From Stenocarpella maydis (taxonomy: Eukaryota > Ascomycota > Sordariomycetes > Diaporthales > Diaporthaceae), in assembly GCA_002270565.1 (NCBI GenBank), contig NQMI01000210.1:7603-56970 (forward strand): 49,368 bases of DNA. The letters are read 5' to 3'. Numbering within the stretch: the first letter of the stretch is position 1; every line of letters starts with the position of its first letter. The notes below the pieces were generated by a model, which did not search any database, was not told the origin of the DNA, and was given only the letters and a program-made list of their open reading frames with translations. Both the position numbers and the translations under genes were made by a program. Positions 1 through 10,200 of this stretch are shown here, piece by piece.

Positions 1-282
1 AGGGCTATGGTTGGCTGGTTGCTTGGAACCAAAGATGGTGTGTTGGAAGGGCGAATTTTCCGGCATTTGCAAATTTGCACTAGAGCCTACCGCAGCGTGC
101 CCGCGGGTGAGATGATGTCGGAGGGTATATAAGGAGGGCTTACAGAAGCCCAACTTAATTCAATACAAAGTTGTTCAGACCATTGTCAATCGTCCCAATT
201 CGCCTCAGAGCACCATACTGCGACCCTGCCGAAACACACACACGCTGAACTGAATGCTATTCTATAGCACAAATTCATCAGA
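1..282 (+). repeat. Left copy of the edge repeat (LTR-like)
   Basis: This stretch matches 46822-47099 in the same orientation, with about ten mismatches and one 4-nt length difference in a CA run, so roughly 96% identity by eye. It contains a TATA-box-like motif (GGGTATATAAGG, about 124-135) followed by a non-coding stretch, as expected of a retroelement LTR. Homology ends at ATTCATCAGA, near 282. The 5' part is cut off by the window edge. Several mismatches are C/T or G/A changes, as RIP would produce. The LTR assignment is inference; the repeat itself is directly visible. Confidence 0.75.
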
Positions 283-990
283 AGTTAGAAAAGAAAGCAA
301 TTATAAACCTATTGAACAGAACCCCACATATGTATATACTATCGCTATATAGCAAAGGCTATTTAATAAAATCTATATTATATATATATATATATATACG
401 GCTAGTTAATATATATATATATATATATAAGATAATCTAGTATATATATTTATATATACTATAATTTTATAACTCTAGATTTAAGTAATTAGGTATAATT
501 AATACTAATTAATACTAAATTTTATTACTTACTTAGCTCTAGGTAGGTACTAGTGTAGCCTAAAGTTAATGAATTTACTGAAAACTAGCCACTTCCTGGT
601 CTTAACTACTTCCTGATACCCTGTATTAATACTTCTGCTACTTCTTTATAGCTTCCTTATAATTACTATACTCTTATTATTTCTTTATAGCTTCTTTATT
701 GCTTCTTTAGCCTAGTAATATAGCTTTATTAGTCTACCTTTTATATAGGGATAGAGGTTTAATCTATTAGGATTATAGAAGTAAAGGTAAAGTAATAGGA
801 CTAGCATGCTTATAAGGGCAGGAATAATTAATTAAACCTAAGGAGGCTAGTCTTCCACTAAAGGCCCTTGCTACTTAATAGCCACTATATAGTAGCTAGT
901 ATCTTCAATAAGGCCTGATAGGGGCCCACATAGTGGTTTGATCATCCATAATAAGCCTACTTCCGGGCCCCTTAGCACTAGTAGCACAAT
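283..990. other. AT-rich, RIP-like block (left)
   Basis: This stretch is very AT-rich, with TATATA runs at about 375-440, many TpA steps and stop codons in all frames, and no gene that I can support. The composition becomes more balanced between about 760 and 1000. It is best read as RIP-degraded repeat DNA. Positions 474-538 are homologous, inverted, to 48211-48272 in the right block. Confidence 0.7.
474..538 (-). repeat. Fragment related to 48211-48272, inverted
   Basis: The reverse complement runs CTAAGTAAGTAATAAAA and on to CTAATTACTTAAATCT. It aligns over about 60 bp with 48211-48272, and most differences are C/T or G/A. Confidence 0.7.
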
Positions 991-1454
991 GGGGCCCTGA
1001 CATTCTGCATGCACCAGCTATTAGTAGAGATTTTGCAGCGGATCCGCGGCAAGGAGCATCACAAGTTTGTTGAATACTTCACAGCCGGCTACTTGCCTCA
1101 TGAATCCTTTATCTCCAACCTCATCATCCTAATCCATCACATCACACGCAGCTCAGACGCCTTATCGCGTGAGCTGGGCCTTGCATCAGAACACGCCATC
1201 ACCACTGCCGTCAGCCGCATGATCATGAGCTTCGGGGGTATGATGCGGGAATACCTCAAGACCAAGGGGGATGTGGATCGTAAAGAGCTGCGGACCTTTG
1301 CAAGAACAAGACGCCACTTTATGTTGAAGCTGAGGGCAAGGGCAAGGATAAGGACGAGAAAGCGGAGAAGGAGTTCATGCATATAATCGGGTTGGAGGAG
1401 ATACTGGGCTCCAGATCAATGGCGTCTTTGATGACGGGTATACCTGTCACGTGA
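991..1454 (+). pseudogene. Broken ORF of unknown function next to the AT-rich block
   Basis: An open frame runs from about 985 (first ATG 1009) to 1386. Its first 95 or so codons look protein-like, but it then becomes an Arg-rich run. At about 1295-1310 a better-looking frame takes over, shifted by one or two bases. It reads KNKTPLYVEAEGKGKDKDEK and continues through an acidic/basic Glu-Lys stretch and IGLEEILGSRS to a stop at 1452-1454. This looks like one coding sequence split by a frameshift, with its 5' part possibly lost in the AT-rich DNA. I do not recognise the family. It could instead be an exon pair whose intron I cannot identify. Confidence 0.35.
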
Positions 1455-2091
1455 ATAATGGGAAATGGACGCATACGCAAAACAGGCGTTGTCTTGCTGG
1501 TTAGCTGTGACGGTTGGTTTCGGCTCACTCAAGTCGAACAATCACGCAGGTGGCTGGCTACCTGCAGCACGTGAAAGCCCTTTGGGTGCATGATCGCCCC
1601 TGGCACGCAGAAGAGGTGTTAATCATGTCGTATTTTTTGTAATAGCTCAACGATTTGATGCGGTTGGTACAGTAGAGGCGGGGATCCTTGACGACAGTCA
1701 CCCTGAGGGCACGATAACATCATTGCACTACCCTTTGCAGACTCCAACGTCATAACAAATGCACTTCGCCATATTGTGTCATCAAACATTCATGTATGAT
1801 TCTCCACTTTTGAACACACCTTCTAAACAAAAAGAAAAAGGAAAAAGAAAGGATATCTGGAAACGACACCATCTGAGGCATGGTTTACATCACATCCATT
1901 GACGTCAACTCAGGAGGTGTCGATGCTACATACTATAAGACACCACGTCTCTCCAGACCTTATTATTCTCCTCAATATTTTATCCATTGAACGCAAACAT
2001 CGCCTGAAGAATACACATGAATCCAGTCCTTCGTGTCTCCTCACATCTTTGCAAAGTATCAGGCAAAAACATCCGAACAAACGTCAGGACA
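1455..2091. promoter_or_regulatory. Intergenic and upstream region of the con-10-like gene
   Basis: This stretch holds no supported gene. It has balanced composition, and the part nearest the gene (about 1780-2091) has A- and C-rich tracts typical of a fungal promoter and leader. An A-rich AAAAAGAAAAAGG-type tract lies near 1829-1850. I cannot place a transcription start. Confidence 0.4.
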
Positions 2092-2534
2092 ATGTCTGCA
2101 AACACGAACCCTGGAAACTTTGCCAACCGGTAAGTGATTGCAGACACGTTTTCGGATCCTATCCCTGCGAGGAAGGAAAATATGATCACTTGCTAACAAA
2201 AGGGTGGGAAAAGGCCCAAGGATGAAGTCCGTGAGATCGCTTCCAAGGGCGGCCATGCCAGCGGTGGCGGTACCACTCAATATTCTGAGTCGCATAGCGG
2301 CGACGGCAGCAGCAACCGAGGATTTGCAAGCATGGATCCCGATAAGCAGGTCAGTAGTCATATATCCCAGTCTATTTGGTTGGGGTGGGAAGGATAAACT
2401 GCTAACACATACTCGTCCCTTAGCGCGAGATCGCCTCCAAGGGTGGTCAGGCTTCATCTGGATCGTTTGAGCCTGGCAGCGACAAGGCGAAGGAGGCCGG
2501 CCATAAAGGAGGCCTGGCTAAAGGCTCTTCGTGA
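2092..2534 (+). CDS. con-10: Con-10-like conidiation/stress protein with KGG repeats
   Basis: The model has three exons: 2092-2129, 2214-2349 and 2424-2534, giving 94 residues. Both introns have clear signals (GTAAGT with TGCTAAC; GTCAGT with CTGCTAAC), and the frame is kept. The protein begins MSANTNPGNFANRPKDEVRE. It carries two REIASKGG repeats and a third KGG (EAGHKGGLAK), joined by GFASMDPDKQ, the arrangement of Neurospora CON-10 and the KGG (stress-induced) repeat family. These are small hydrophilic proteins expressed during conidiation and stress; their biochemical role is not settled. The linker between the first two repeats is longer than I expect for CON-10 and rich in Gly, Ser and Thr. 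Start choice is supported by the conserved N-terminus. The family is secure; exact orthology is less so. Confidence 0.88.
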
Positions 2535-3692
2535 GTTTTGACGGGCGGGAGGAGGGGGTGGACCTTCAATGTTGATACAGCGATAATTATATGGCGGAAT
2601 ATAAAATTATTGTTTTACGAGCATTTATGTTGGCTGTACGCGCTCGTTCTGCCCTGATACTCTTTCGTGCTAACGGCCATTGGAGAAAGGCTTTTCATAT
2701 GCTCTTGGGACTCGCATTCTTCAAACAGGCTCTCAATGTTGCCATTCTTACTTGAGTATTTACCATCTGACTGAACACGGGGACGCTGCGGAAACCCCTT
2801 CGCCAAGGAGCGAGTTCCCACCTGGCCATGCCAAAATTTACTAATGCCATCACTAGAGCCAGGATAATACAGACACGGCACCATGGATATGACATGCGCC
2901 AACCCACAGTCTTCAACGCCCTTGATACCAGTTGCTGTATACCACATGTCCTGAGTGCTTTGCTCGGCGGGGAATAGAGCCGCAAAGATGTGTCTTATGT
3001 GTCAGAGGGATGACAAGACTATTATTCGGACTGGGAGAGAAAAGTCCGGTAGATCGTAGCGACGGTGGAACGAGGCTTGGGTGTCAAGACTCGCCGACCG
3101 CCATGGAATTGGCCCTTTACCTCGGGGCACATTGAAATACTTGAACGATGGAACTTGATCAAGCCGCAAGTCCGACCCTTCCTCTGATCATGTCCACGGA
3201 TGCCTTCGAATGAGCTCGAACATCTGGCCAACCAGCAGACTCTGGTGGCTGGGACTCACTGAGTCTGACCCGTACAAATAAACAGACACCACCAACGTCC
3301 TCAGTCAGACAAGCCGCATCGCTGATGGGAAACGCGGGCTTGGAAGCAGTGAAGAAATAAATGACAGAGCCAAGACCGAGAAACAGCAGGCTAGGGAGGC
3401 CAAGGACGGAGGGGTGCCATGCTAGGACGTGGATGGATTTGTGAGAGATCCAGCCGCTGAACAGTATGCATGCAAGCTTGCCCCACCGAGTGGAATATCA
3501 ACCAAGCCGCGCATGGCATATTGTCTTGTACATTCTAAAGGGTATCATTCCATGACTCCATCACCATGCTGCCGAGATACAATATCGTACAAATCAACAC
3601 CCATAGCCAGGCAAAGGGGTACCCGGCGAGGAGGATACTGCAAGGAAACTGCTCGCAGTTCTTTCTGCTCATTTCGAGCGACGGCCCAAGGC
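2535..3692. other. Intergenic, no supported gene
   Basis: This is the convergent gap between the con-10-like gene and GPI11. Short ORFs on both strands lack recognisable domains and splice support. One minus-strand ORF (2695-2985) has a hydrophobic stretch, but nothing else supports it as a gene. Confidence 0.4.
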
Positions 3693-4529
3693 TCAAAATC
3701 GCTTCCCAAAGAGCACCGTGCCACCCAGCACGCGCCCAAGAACGTAGCCGGCATAGACGCCCGCCAGGATGGTCACAGGCCACCTTTGCCACTCCCGGTC
3801 CCAGTCCAGGGGGATCGGCACGGCGCCCAGCCAGGCGCCGAGGAAGCCGCCCAGCAGGCCGCCAAAGGTCTCATCAAAGGGGGCCCTGCAGCCGGCGACG
3901 GCGGCCCAGGTGGCGGCGTCCACCCCATGGGCATAGAAGAGGGGGAACGCGGTGAGAAGGGACAGGTGGGCGGCGCAGAGGAAGGTGTGCGAGACGTGGG
4001 TGAGCAGGGGCGCCCCGAAGAGGATCATGGTGACGTGGAGGAGCGGCGTCAGGATGAGCGAGAGCAGGAGGGAGAGGAGGGCAGCCTGGAGGAGGGTGCT
4101 GTTAGTGATGACGGGAAGTTGGAGCGAGGGGATTTGAACGGCGTGGGCGTGGCCGCGTACAATGATGAAACCGGGGCCAGACCCGTCGCCGGCCCTCTTC
4201 TTCTCGCCGGGCTTGTGCTTCCTGTTCTTTGTGGAGCCGGACCCGGCGGCCGGGAGGCACAGGAAGGCGTATAGGACCTGGAGGACGGCCACGGCGGGCA
4301 GGGAGGCGGCCATTGTCGGGACGGGGTCAGCGACGAGACGCCTGAAGCTCGTGCCGAAGAGGCTCGCTATCACGGCGGGCAGGACATGGCGGGCGGCCTG
4401 GGAAGCAGTGGTCGAGTTGAGGTGGACGGGGTGCAGCTGCTGGGGCTCGCTGGGCTTCCCGGAGACGGACTGGGCCTTTGCCGTCTTTGTGGCGGCTGGG
4501 GACATGGTGACGGGGTCGACGAGGGGCAT
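3693..4529 (-). CDS. GPI11: GPI-anchor ethanolamine-phosphate transferase subunit GPI11/PIG-F
   Basis: This is a single exon of 278 residues. The protein is polytopic: hydrophobic segments lie at about residues 48-62, 72-93, 143-172, 178-200 and 213-228, with a final one at about 252-272. The C-terminus carries the PIG-F family signature: a Gly-rich GGLLGGFLGAWLGAVPIPLD stretch, then DWDREWQRWPVT and a last membrane span. PIG-F/Gpi11 is an ER membrane protein that partners the ethanolamine-phosphate transferases (Gpi13/PIG-O and Gpi7/PIG-G) late in GPI-anchor synthesis. The Ser/Pro/Thr-rich N-terminus and a Lys-rich loop at residues 98-112 are variable parts. An ATG at 4569 lies in another frame, so 4529 is the simplest start; 4505 is an in-frame alternative. 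The long plus-strand ORF 3429-4274 is antisense shadow. Confidence 0.88.
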   Translation of the reverse strand: MPLVDPVTMSPAATKTAKAQSVSGKPSEPQQLHPVHLNSTTASQAARHVLPAVIASLFGTSFRRLVADPVPTMAASLPAVAVLQVLYAFLCLPAAGSGSTKNRKHKPGEKKRAGDGSGPGFIIVRGHAHAVQIPSLQLPVITNSTLLQAALLSLLLSLILTPLLHVTMILFGAPLLTHVSHTFLCAAHLSLLTAFPLFYAHGVDAATWAAVAGCRAPFDETFGGLLGGFLGAWLGAVPIPLDWDREWQRWPVTILAGVYAGYVLGRVLGGTVLFGKRF

Positions 4530-5311
4530 CTGGGCGGACGTCGTGGCCGAGGTTCGTGGTCGCGGTCATGAAACCGGAGCTGCTGAATCGGAGGTGGCAG
4601 TGGAGGTGCAGGCGGAACTGGCCAGGGGCAGCTCAGGCTCTGCTTAGTCACCATGTACAGCAGGCGATAAGACAAGTGTCTCTTGTGAAGAGTCGACCCC
4701 TCCATAGTATAGTGTACATGCATGCGGCCGAGGGGTCTGCACGTTTCCATGGCGATCTAATTTACTTCCAGGCTTGTCTGGCGGGGTCGTGGAACGCTTG
4801 GGGACAAGGCCAGCTGTTTGGGTCTCATTTCTGCATCAATATATCCCGAGCACAAGAGAGGATCCGTGAGACGGAGACTGTGGGGGCTTGTGGGACGACG
4901 ACGTCGACGAGACCCCTGGTGCCTCAACTGCAGATTCGCGTCCCTCGTCTCCGACAAATTGGGCCGAGGCCTAGTCTAGTGTAGTCTACTCCGTAGTGTA
5001 GCTGCGATTGCCTAGGTCTAACGAGATCCGATCTAGATGGCTTAATCTGCTCAGGCTCTGATGCTCCAGGACGGAGCACTAATGATAATTTCAAGCCTCA
5101 CAAGGTTCAACATTGACCACGGGCCAGCCATCCACGCCGTATCACTGACTGATAGCGTCATCTATCCCGTCTCTGAATACAACGATTGCGAGGCCCTGGC
5201 CGCCCAGCCAGCTATGGACTAGCCATCAGCCCCTACCATTTCCGCCTCACGATGCGCCGATTTAATCACCGCCTTGCCCAATGTCTTGTTGCCAATAGCT
5301 TGTGCATATAT

Positions 5312-5352
<41 letters not shown>

Positions 5353-5575
5353 CCTTACAGAGTTTAATGAATTCGCCGCTTCCACATCATCCTCAAGGTC
5401 ACCCTTTGTCTAACTAGGCGTGCTGTACGGATATTCTCCACACTACACCCATTCTCACAGCACCATCTCCGGCGTCGCATTGCATAGCATTTATAATCAT
5501 CCTCCTTCCTCCCTTTTCTCCAGCCCCCCCCTCATAAGTCACGACTCATCTCATCTGAACCCCTCACAGATCAAG
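4530..5575. promoter_or_regulatory. Divergent intergenic region between GPI11 and the GT8 gene
   Basis: No gene is supported here. It must hold the promoters of both divergent genes. It includes the CA/TA microsatellite at 5316-5352. A C/T-rich stretch (about 5440-5560) lies just before the GT8 start, as is common in fungal leaders. Confidence 0.45.
5316..5352. repeat. (CA)n(TA)n microsatellite
   Basis: A run of AC/CA dinucleotides (5316-5342) passes directly into TATATATATA (5343-5352), about 220 bp upstream of the GT8 start codon. Its length probably varies between strains. Confidence 0.95.
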
Positions 5576-6608
5576 ATGGCGGATGGCAAGAGAGCAGTCG
5601 ACTCCAGCAGAGGTAGGCCGTCCCCGCGTAGATAAAATATACGCCGTCTCATCCAGGATCAGCGCTCACCAAGAGAAAAACCTAGTCTGGACCACCCTCA
5701 TCACCAACACGGACTACCTCTCAGGCCTCCTCACCCTGGACTACTCGCTCAAGAAGCAAAAGTCGGCATACCCCCTGGTGGCCCTCTACACAGACACCTT
5801 CCCGGCCGAGGGCCTCGCCGCCCTCGACGCCCGCGGGGTCCCCCACCAGAAGATAAAGTACCTTCTGCCCACCAAGTCGACGCGCGACTACAGCAACGAC
5901 CCGCGCTTCTACGACTGCTGGAGCAAGCTGACGCCCTTCGGCCTGACGCAATACGACCGCGTCGTCCAGCTCGACAGCGACATGCTCGTCCTGCAGAACA
6001 TGGACGAGCTCATGACCATGGCCCTCGACGACGGCGCCGCCGCCGCCGCCGGCGGGCCCGGCTCCACGCGCGTCTTCGCGGCCGGCCACGCCTGCGTCTG
6101 CAACCCGCTGCGCAAGCCGCACTACCCCAGCGACTGGGTCCCCTCCAACTGCGCCTTCACGTCCCAGCACGCGGACCCAGAGCGCGCCCAGGAGCACGGC
6201 GCCGACCCGTGCGCGAGCCCGCTGGGCTACATGAACGGCGGGCTGCAGGTGGTGAACCCGAGCGCCGAGGTCTTCCGGCAGATCGTCGACTACATGGACG
6301 ACAACGCCGGGAACCTCGACTTCGCGGACCAGAGCGTGCTCAGCGAGCTGTACCGCGGCCGCTGGGTCGCCCTGCCCTATGTGTACAACGCCCTCAAGAC
6401 CCTGCGCTGGGAGGGCGTGCACAGGCCCATCTGGCGCGACGACAGGGTCAAGAACATCCACTACATCCTCACCCCCAACCCCTGGGACGAGCTGGATGCC
6501 GACGGCAACAGCACCAGCAACGACGAGACCCACCGCTGGTGGGCTGAGGTCAACAAGGAGAGGAGGGCCCACGAGAGGAGTAGAGGGGTCAAAGACGACG
6601 GCTTTTAA
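5576..6608 (+). CDS. Family 8 glycosyltransferase (glycogenin/galactinol synthase-like)
   Basis: Two exons, 5576-5612 and 5686-6608, give 319 residues. The 73-nt intron starts GTAGGC, has a GCTCACC branch-like site and ends CCTAG. Splicing joins MADGKRAVDSSR to VWTTLITNTDYLSGLL, the expected start of the fold. The DxD metal/nucleotide-sugar motif is D109-S110-D111 (VVQLDSDMLVL). Later GT8 features include YMNGGLQVVNPS, then FADQSVLSELY, and VKNIHYILTPNPWDE near the end, with a C-terminal HRWW. These retaining transferases use UDP-sugars. The sequence resembles fungal glycogenin-like and galactinol synthase-like proteins rather than glycogenin itself, because it lacks glycogenin's long C-terminal tail. 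The acceptor is unknown. There is no signal peptide, so a cytosolic enzyme is likely. An unspliced reading from 5583 is open but has an atypical N-terminus. Confidence 0.9.
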
Positions 6609-7208
6609 AGCTTTCTTCTCCCCCTCCCTTTCTTGGCCACCACGTTTCATTGCAAGGGGGAATGAGAGCCGTATTTCAATGCGGCAGAATCTTGTAACGC
6701 GGACAACATTGTCCGAGCGACTGGTGTCTACATCCATGTCTCCCCCCCCCCCTCTCTCACAGACCTGGCGAGGAGAGTACGTCGCAGCTAATGTTATGCT
6801 ACGTAAACTGTCCATAGACGAGGCAATAGAAAGGAATATGACGGTCCCAGAATCCCTTGACCGTGACTCCGTGCAATGATCGATCTGACAGTCTGAGTCT
6901 ATATTCCAACGCCCGTCATATGCAATTGCTCACCCCCCCGCTCCTTGCTCCAAGCATAAAACATAAAACTCAAAGGAAAAATACCAATCCGGATATTGGA
7001 GCTGAGCAAAGTGGAAAGCAACAACTTTGTGGAACGAGGGGAAAGTGCAAACCCCCCCTCCCGCCGTGCCAGAAGATTCTCCCATGAGATGTGGCACGAT
7101 CTGGAGGCCGCCAAAATCGTCTTCATCAAACATATTCCTCGTGATGACGCCCAAGATTTTTTTGCGTCACACGTTCCTCATAAACATGCCTCGAGACGTC
7201 GGCCTCCA
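6609..7208. other. Convergent 3' gap between the GT8 gene and ATG2
   Basis: This holds the 3' ends of the two convergent genes and no supported ORF. A long minus-strand ORF reaching to 6815 is the antisense shadow of the GC-rich GT8 exon. Short C-runs occur at about 6740 and 6935. Confidence 0.4.
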
Positions 7209-10200
7209 CTATCTCCCGGGACCGGGCTTGTATTTCTGTGAATCTGTTAGCACATGGTGCCTTGAAGACCAGCACTGAGGTGACACATACGTCTTCTACC
7301 CTCCTAAGGTTCTCAGGGTCCAAGGCATTGGTTGCCCCCATGAGCGCCTGCCCGACCGCTCGAGTCGCTCCAATGGCTGGGCGGAAGATGATGGTCGGCG
7401 CTCTGCTCATGACGGTCCTCGCCGCCCCCCTCTCAAGCACCTCGCCGGGGATAGCGATCACGGCATCCCTGGCCACGTTAAGGTCCCGCGCGAGACTGCT
7501 GTAGGCATGCCGTAGGCCTTGGACTACGCCCGTGGGCTGGTCCGCATAAAGGGAGATCTGCTTCTTCTCTGGTCCCATGCCCTCCTCCTCCCATCCTGTC
7601 TGCAAAGACGCTGCCTCGCCAGCACTCGAGCTGCCTTCGCCTGAAGGCTTGGTCAGCATGTCCTCGGCACCCTGGAGCACATACTGGGTGCCGACCGCCA
7701 CCTTGGCGCCCAACTTGACAATTTCCGTCCCGGTCGTGCGGGCAAAAGCCGCCGCACCTTTGCCGATGCTGCGGACGATACGCCCGTCCTTCTTGTACTC
7801 CTTGATGGGCATCTCGATAAGATCGCGGAAGCCACTGCCGACATTGACCAGGTGGCGGACTGGAGCAACACCAGCGAGAACGCCTGCGAGTTGCGTGCGC
7901 TTCACGTCTGGCGTCCAGATGTCGTTGAGTGTATTGCCCAGCCGCTCCCATCCCGTGGTACCGTAGACAATAGTGTGGCGCAGCGTCATGCGGGCCCTCT
8001 CCAGGATCACAAAGTTCATGAACTCCGACGTCCGCCCGCCTCGGAGACCTGCATAATCCACTCTCTTGGGCTTGAAGTCTAATGTGATGGGTATGGCATT
8101 GATCTCGGCGCGTTGAATAAACGCCTCATCGCTTGGGGACGGATCAGGTGGCATCTGTGACTCGTCCTTGAACTGGAAGAAGCGCTCGATGAATTCAAGC
8201 GCGTCCTGGTCGACATGCAGGCGAAGTGGGAGGATGTTGGCCTTGAGTACAAACTCGACAGCCGCAAGTTCGGGAACCGGCTTGACGAGAAGAATCTCAA
8301 GGTGTACCATACTGGCGCCGAGCTCGCGCTCGCCGGCGTCGAAGTCATACGCGGCAAACTTTTTCCAAGTAGAGGTCGGAACGTGATCGAAAACAACTAG
8401 GTTCTGAACGCGGACATCGATGGACGTGTCCGTCTCGCCCGAGCCCGGTGGTATTTTTACGAGGTCGACATTAACGCCCTGCAGCTCAAACGTGATCTTG
8501 TGGCGCCTGCTCCGGTTGAGGCGCAACTTCTTAGCCCTCGAGCGGAATTGACCAGGTGTAGTTCGGGTTGTAGTCGTGGTGACCGAGGTGGTTGCTACCG
8601 ACTCTGCGTCATCTAATTGATGGTTGATACCTCCAACCAGCTCCCGAGGATCGTGATTCGCCGGGATGCTGACGTAGATGGAGTTGAACAGGCAATCCCC
8701 GACCACATCCTGGTCGTCAAAGTCCGCTTCGTCGAAGGACCTTCGACCAGCTCGAGAGCGGCGCTCGTATGCCTTGGTCTCCACTTCTTCTACCGTCTTC
8801 GTGATGGCTTCGCGGGTATGTTGCCAGTCATAGCCATCGAAAAGATTCCATATGACATGTACATCCCGGACCCTGACATTGAGTGGGCTCTTGGGTACCC
8901 TAGCTTTCTTGACCTCGTCGTACCTATTCTTGGCTGAATTCCAGTGATGAGCGTTTCCGGGGGTCGTCGGATCTTGCCCAAAGTAATTCTCATCGATCTC
9001 GATCTCTGAGCTTGAGCCAAAGTCTTCGCTAGGCACGAGTGAGTCCGGCTGTGAGGGAAATGCTTCTCCTGCCATATCGTGAGTGGCTCTAGGGTCCGAT
9101 ACCAAGGAGGAAGGCCTGGCATCGAAGATGCTTTCGGCAACAGTAGGTTGGCTGGAGAAGTACTTTGGCTCGATCTCCAGAGGACTTGAGCCTACTATCT
9201 CGCCATCCGACATGTCATCTCCACCACCTAGCTCCTGAGCAATAGCGAAGTCATCGTCGAAATTGTAGTCACCTTCCGCCCTGCCGAACGCATCGGCCGT
9301 GATAGATGCCAACATGTCCTGCATGGGGATGATCTCCGTCTTGAACTTAACCTCCCTGCCAGGCGGAGTCGGCGGCTTCAAGGCACCTGTGAGCGCAATC
9401 AAGGTATGAGTGGAGTCTGCGCAAGTCTCGAGTACTAGCAGGTCATCTCGGAGCTCGACGTCGAGGTTCATCACTCCTGTTGGCCCCGCCGTGGCTTCGA
9501 CCGTAGCCCTTGCTGAAGAAATCTGGCAAATATTCACATAGCCTTTGGAGCACAGTGTAGACACCATATCCGTCTGTCTTTGGGCGTCTGATCCGCGGCG
9601 TCTAGACAGCCCTGAACTCTGCGGGGAATCCAGCAACGAGACATCATCAATGAGGAGAATGGCCGCCTTCTTCAAATTTGCAACAGCGTTCACATCGTCG
9701 CCTGCTGGCAGAGCAACTTCCACGTGAGCGTCTTGCAGAACTACGTTCAGCTTGGACGTAAGTGCCAAAGGGTTTAATCCCAGCAGACAGTCGCGGAAAG
9801 CCACGTTGACAATTGTCGGCTTCGTGGGCCCGCCCTGCGGCGAGCGTGGCGACGGGGATGGCGGGTTTCCAACCAATGCGGTATGCGCCTGCTCTCCCAG
9901 ATTGGCCACGGAAGCCGCCAACATTGCGTCGAATTCCTGAGGGGTGGTTTCCGAGGACAGGCCGAGGGCATCCATTATGGTCGGAACGCGATACTCAAAA
10001 TTAATATTCCGCATCCTGACCTTGATGGAAGGCTCCATTTCATCACCTATCAGTCGCACCATGAGGACGGGCGATTGTGCGAGAAGACCAGTCCTAACAT
10101 CAGTGGTCGAACCGACAAGCTCCTCGATACTGTTTCTGTCGACTTTGATGGTGTTTGCCCCAAAGGCAGCCAGCGAAGGGAAAGCAATGTGCGCCACCTC

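Noticed and set aside
2695..2985. Minus-strand ORF with a hydrophobic stretch
   Set aside because: A single hydrophobic run in a 96-codon ORF without motif or promoter evidence is not enough to call a gene.
3429..4274. 281-codon plus-strand ORF rich in Glu, Gly and Arg
   Set aside because: It is antisense to GPI11, whose membrane spans and family motif are clear.
5721..6815. 364-codon minus-strand ORF
   Set aside because: It lies opposite the GT8 exon, is Val/Gly/Ala-rich from GC-rich third positions and has no motif. It is an antisense shadow.
7126..7290. Reading ATG2 through to a stop at 7126
   Set aside because: A 55-nt intron with GTATGT, GCTAAC and AG signals gives the conserved ending KYK after RRVED. 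The read-through tail resembles nothing in the family.
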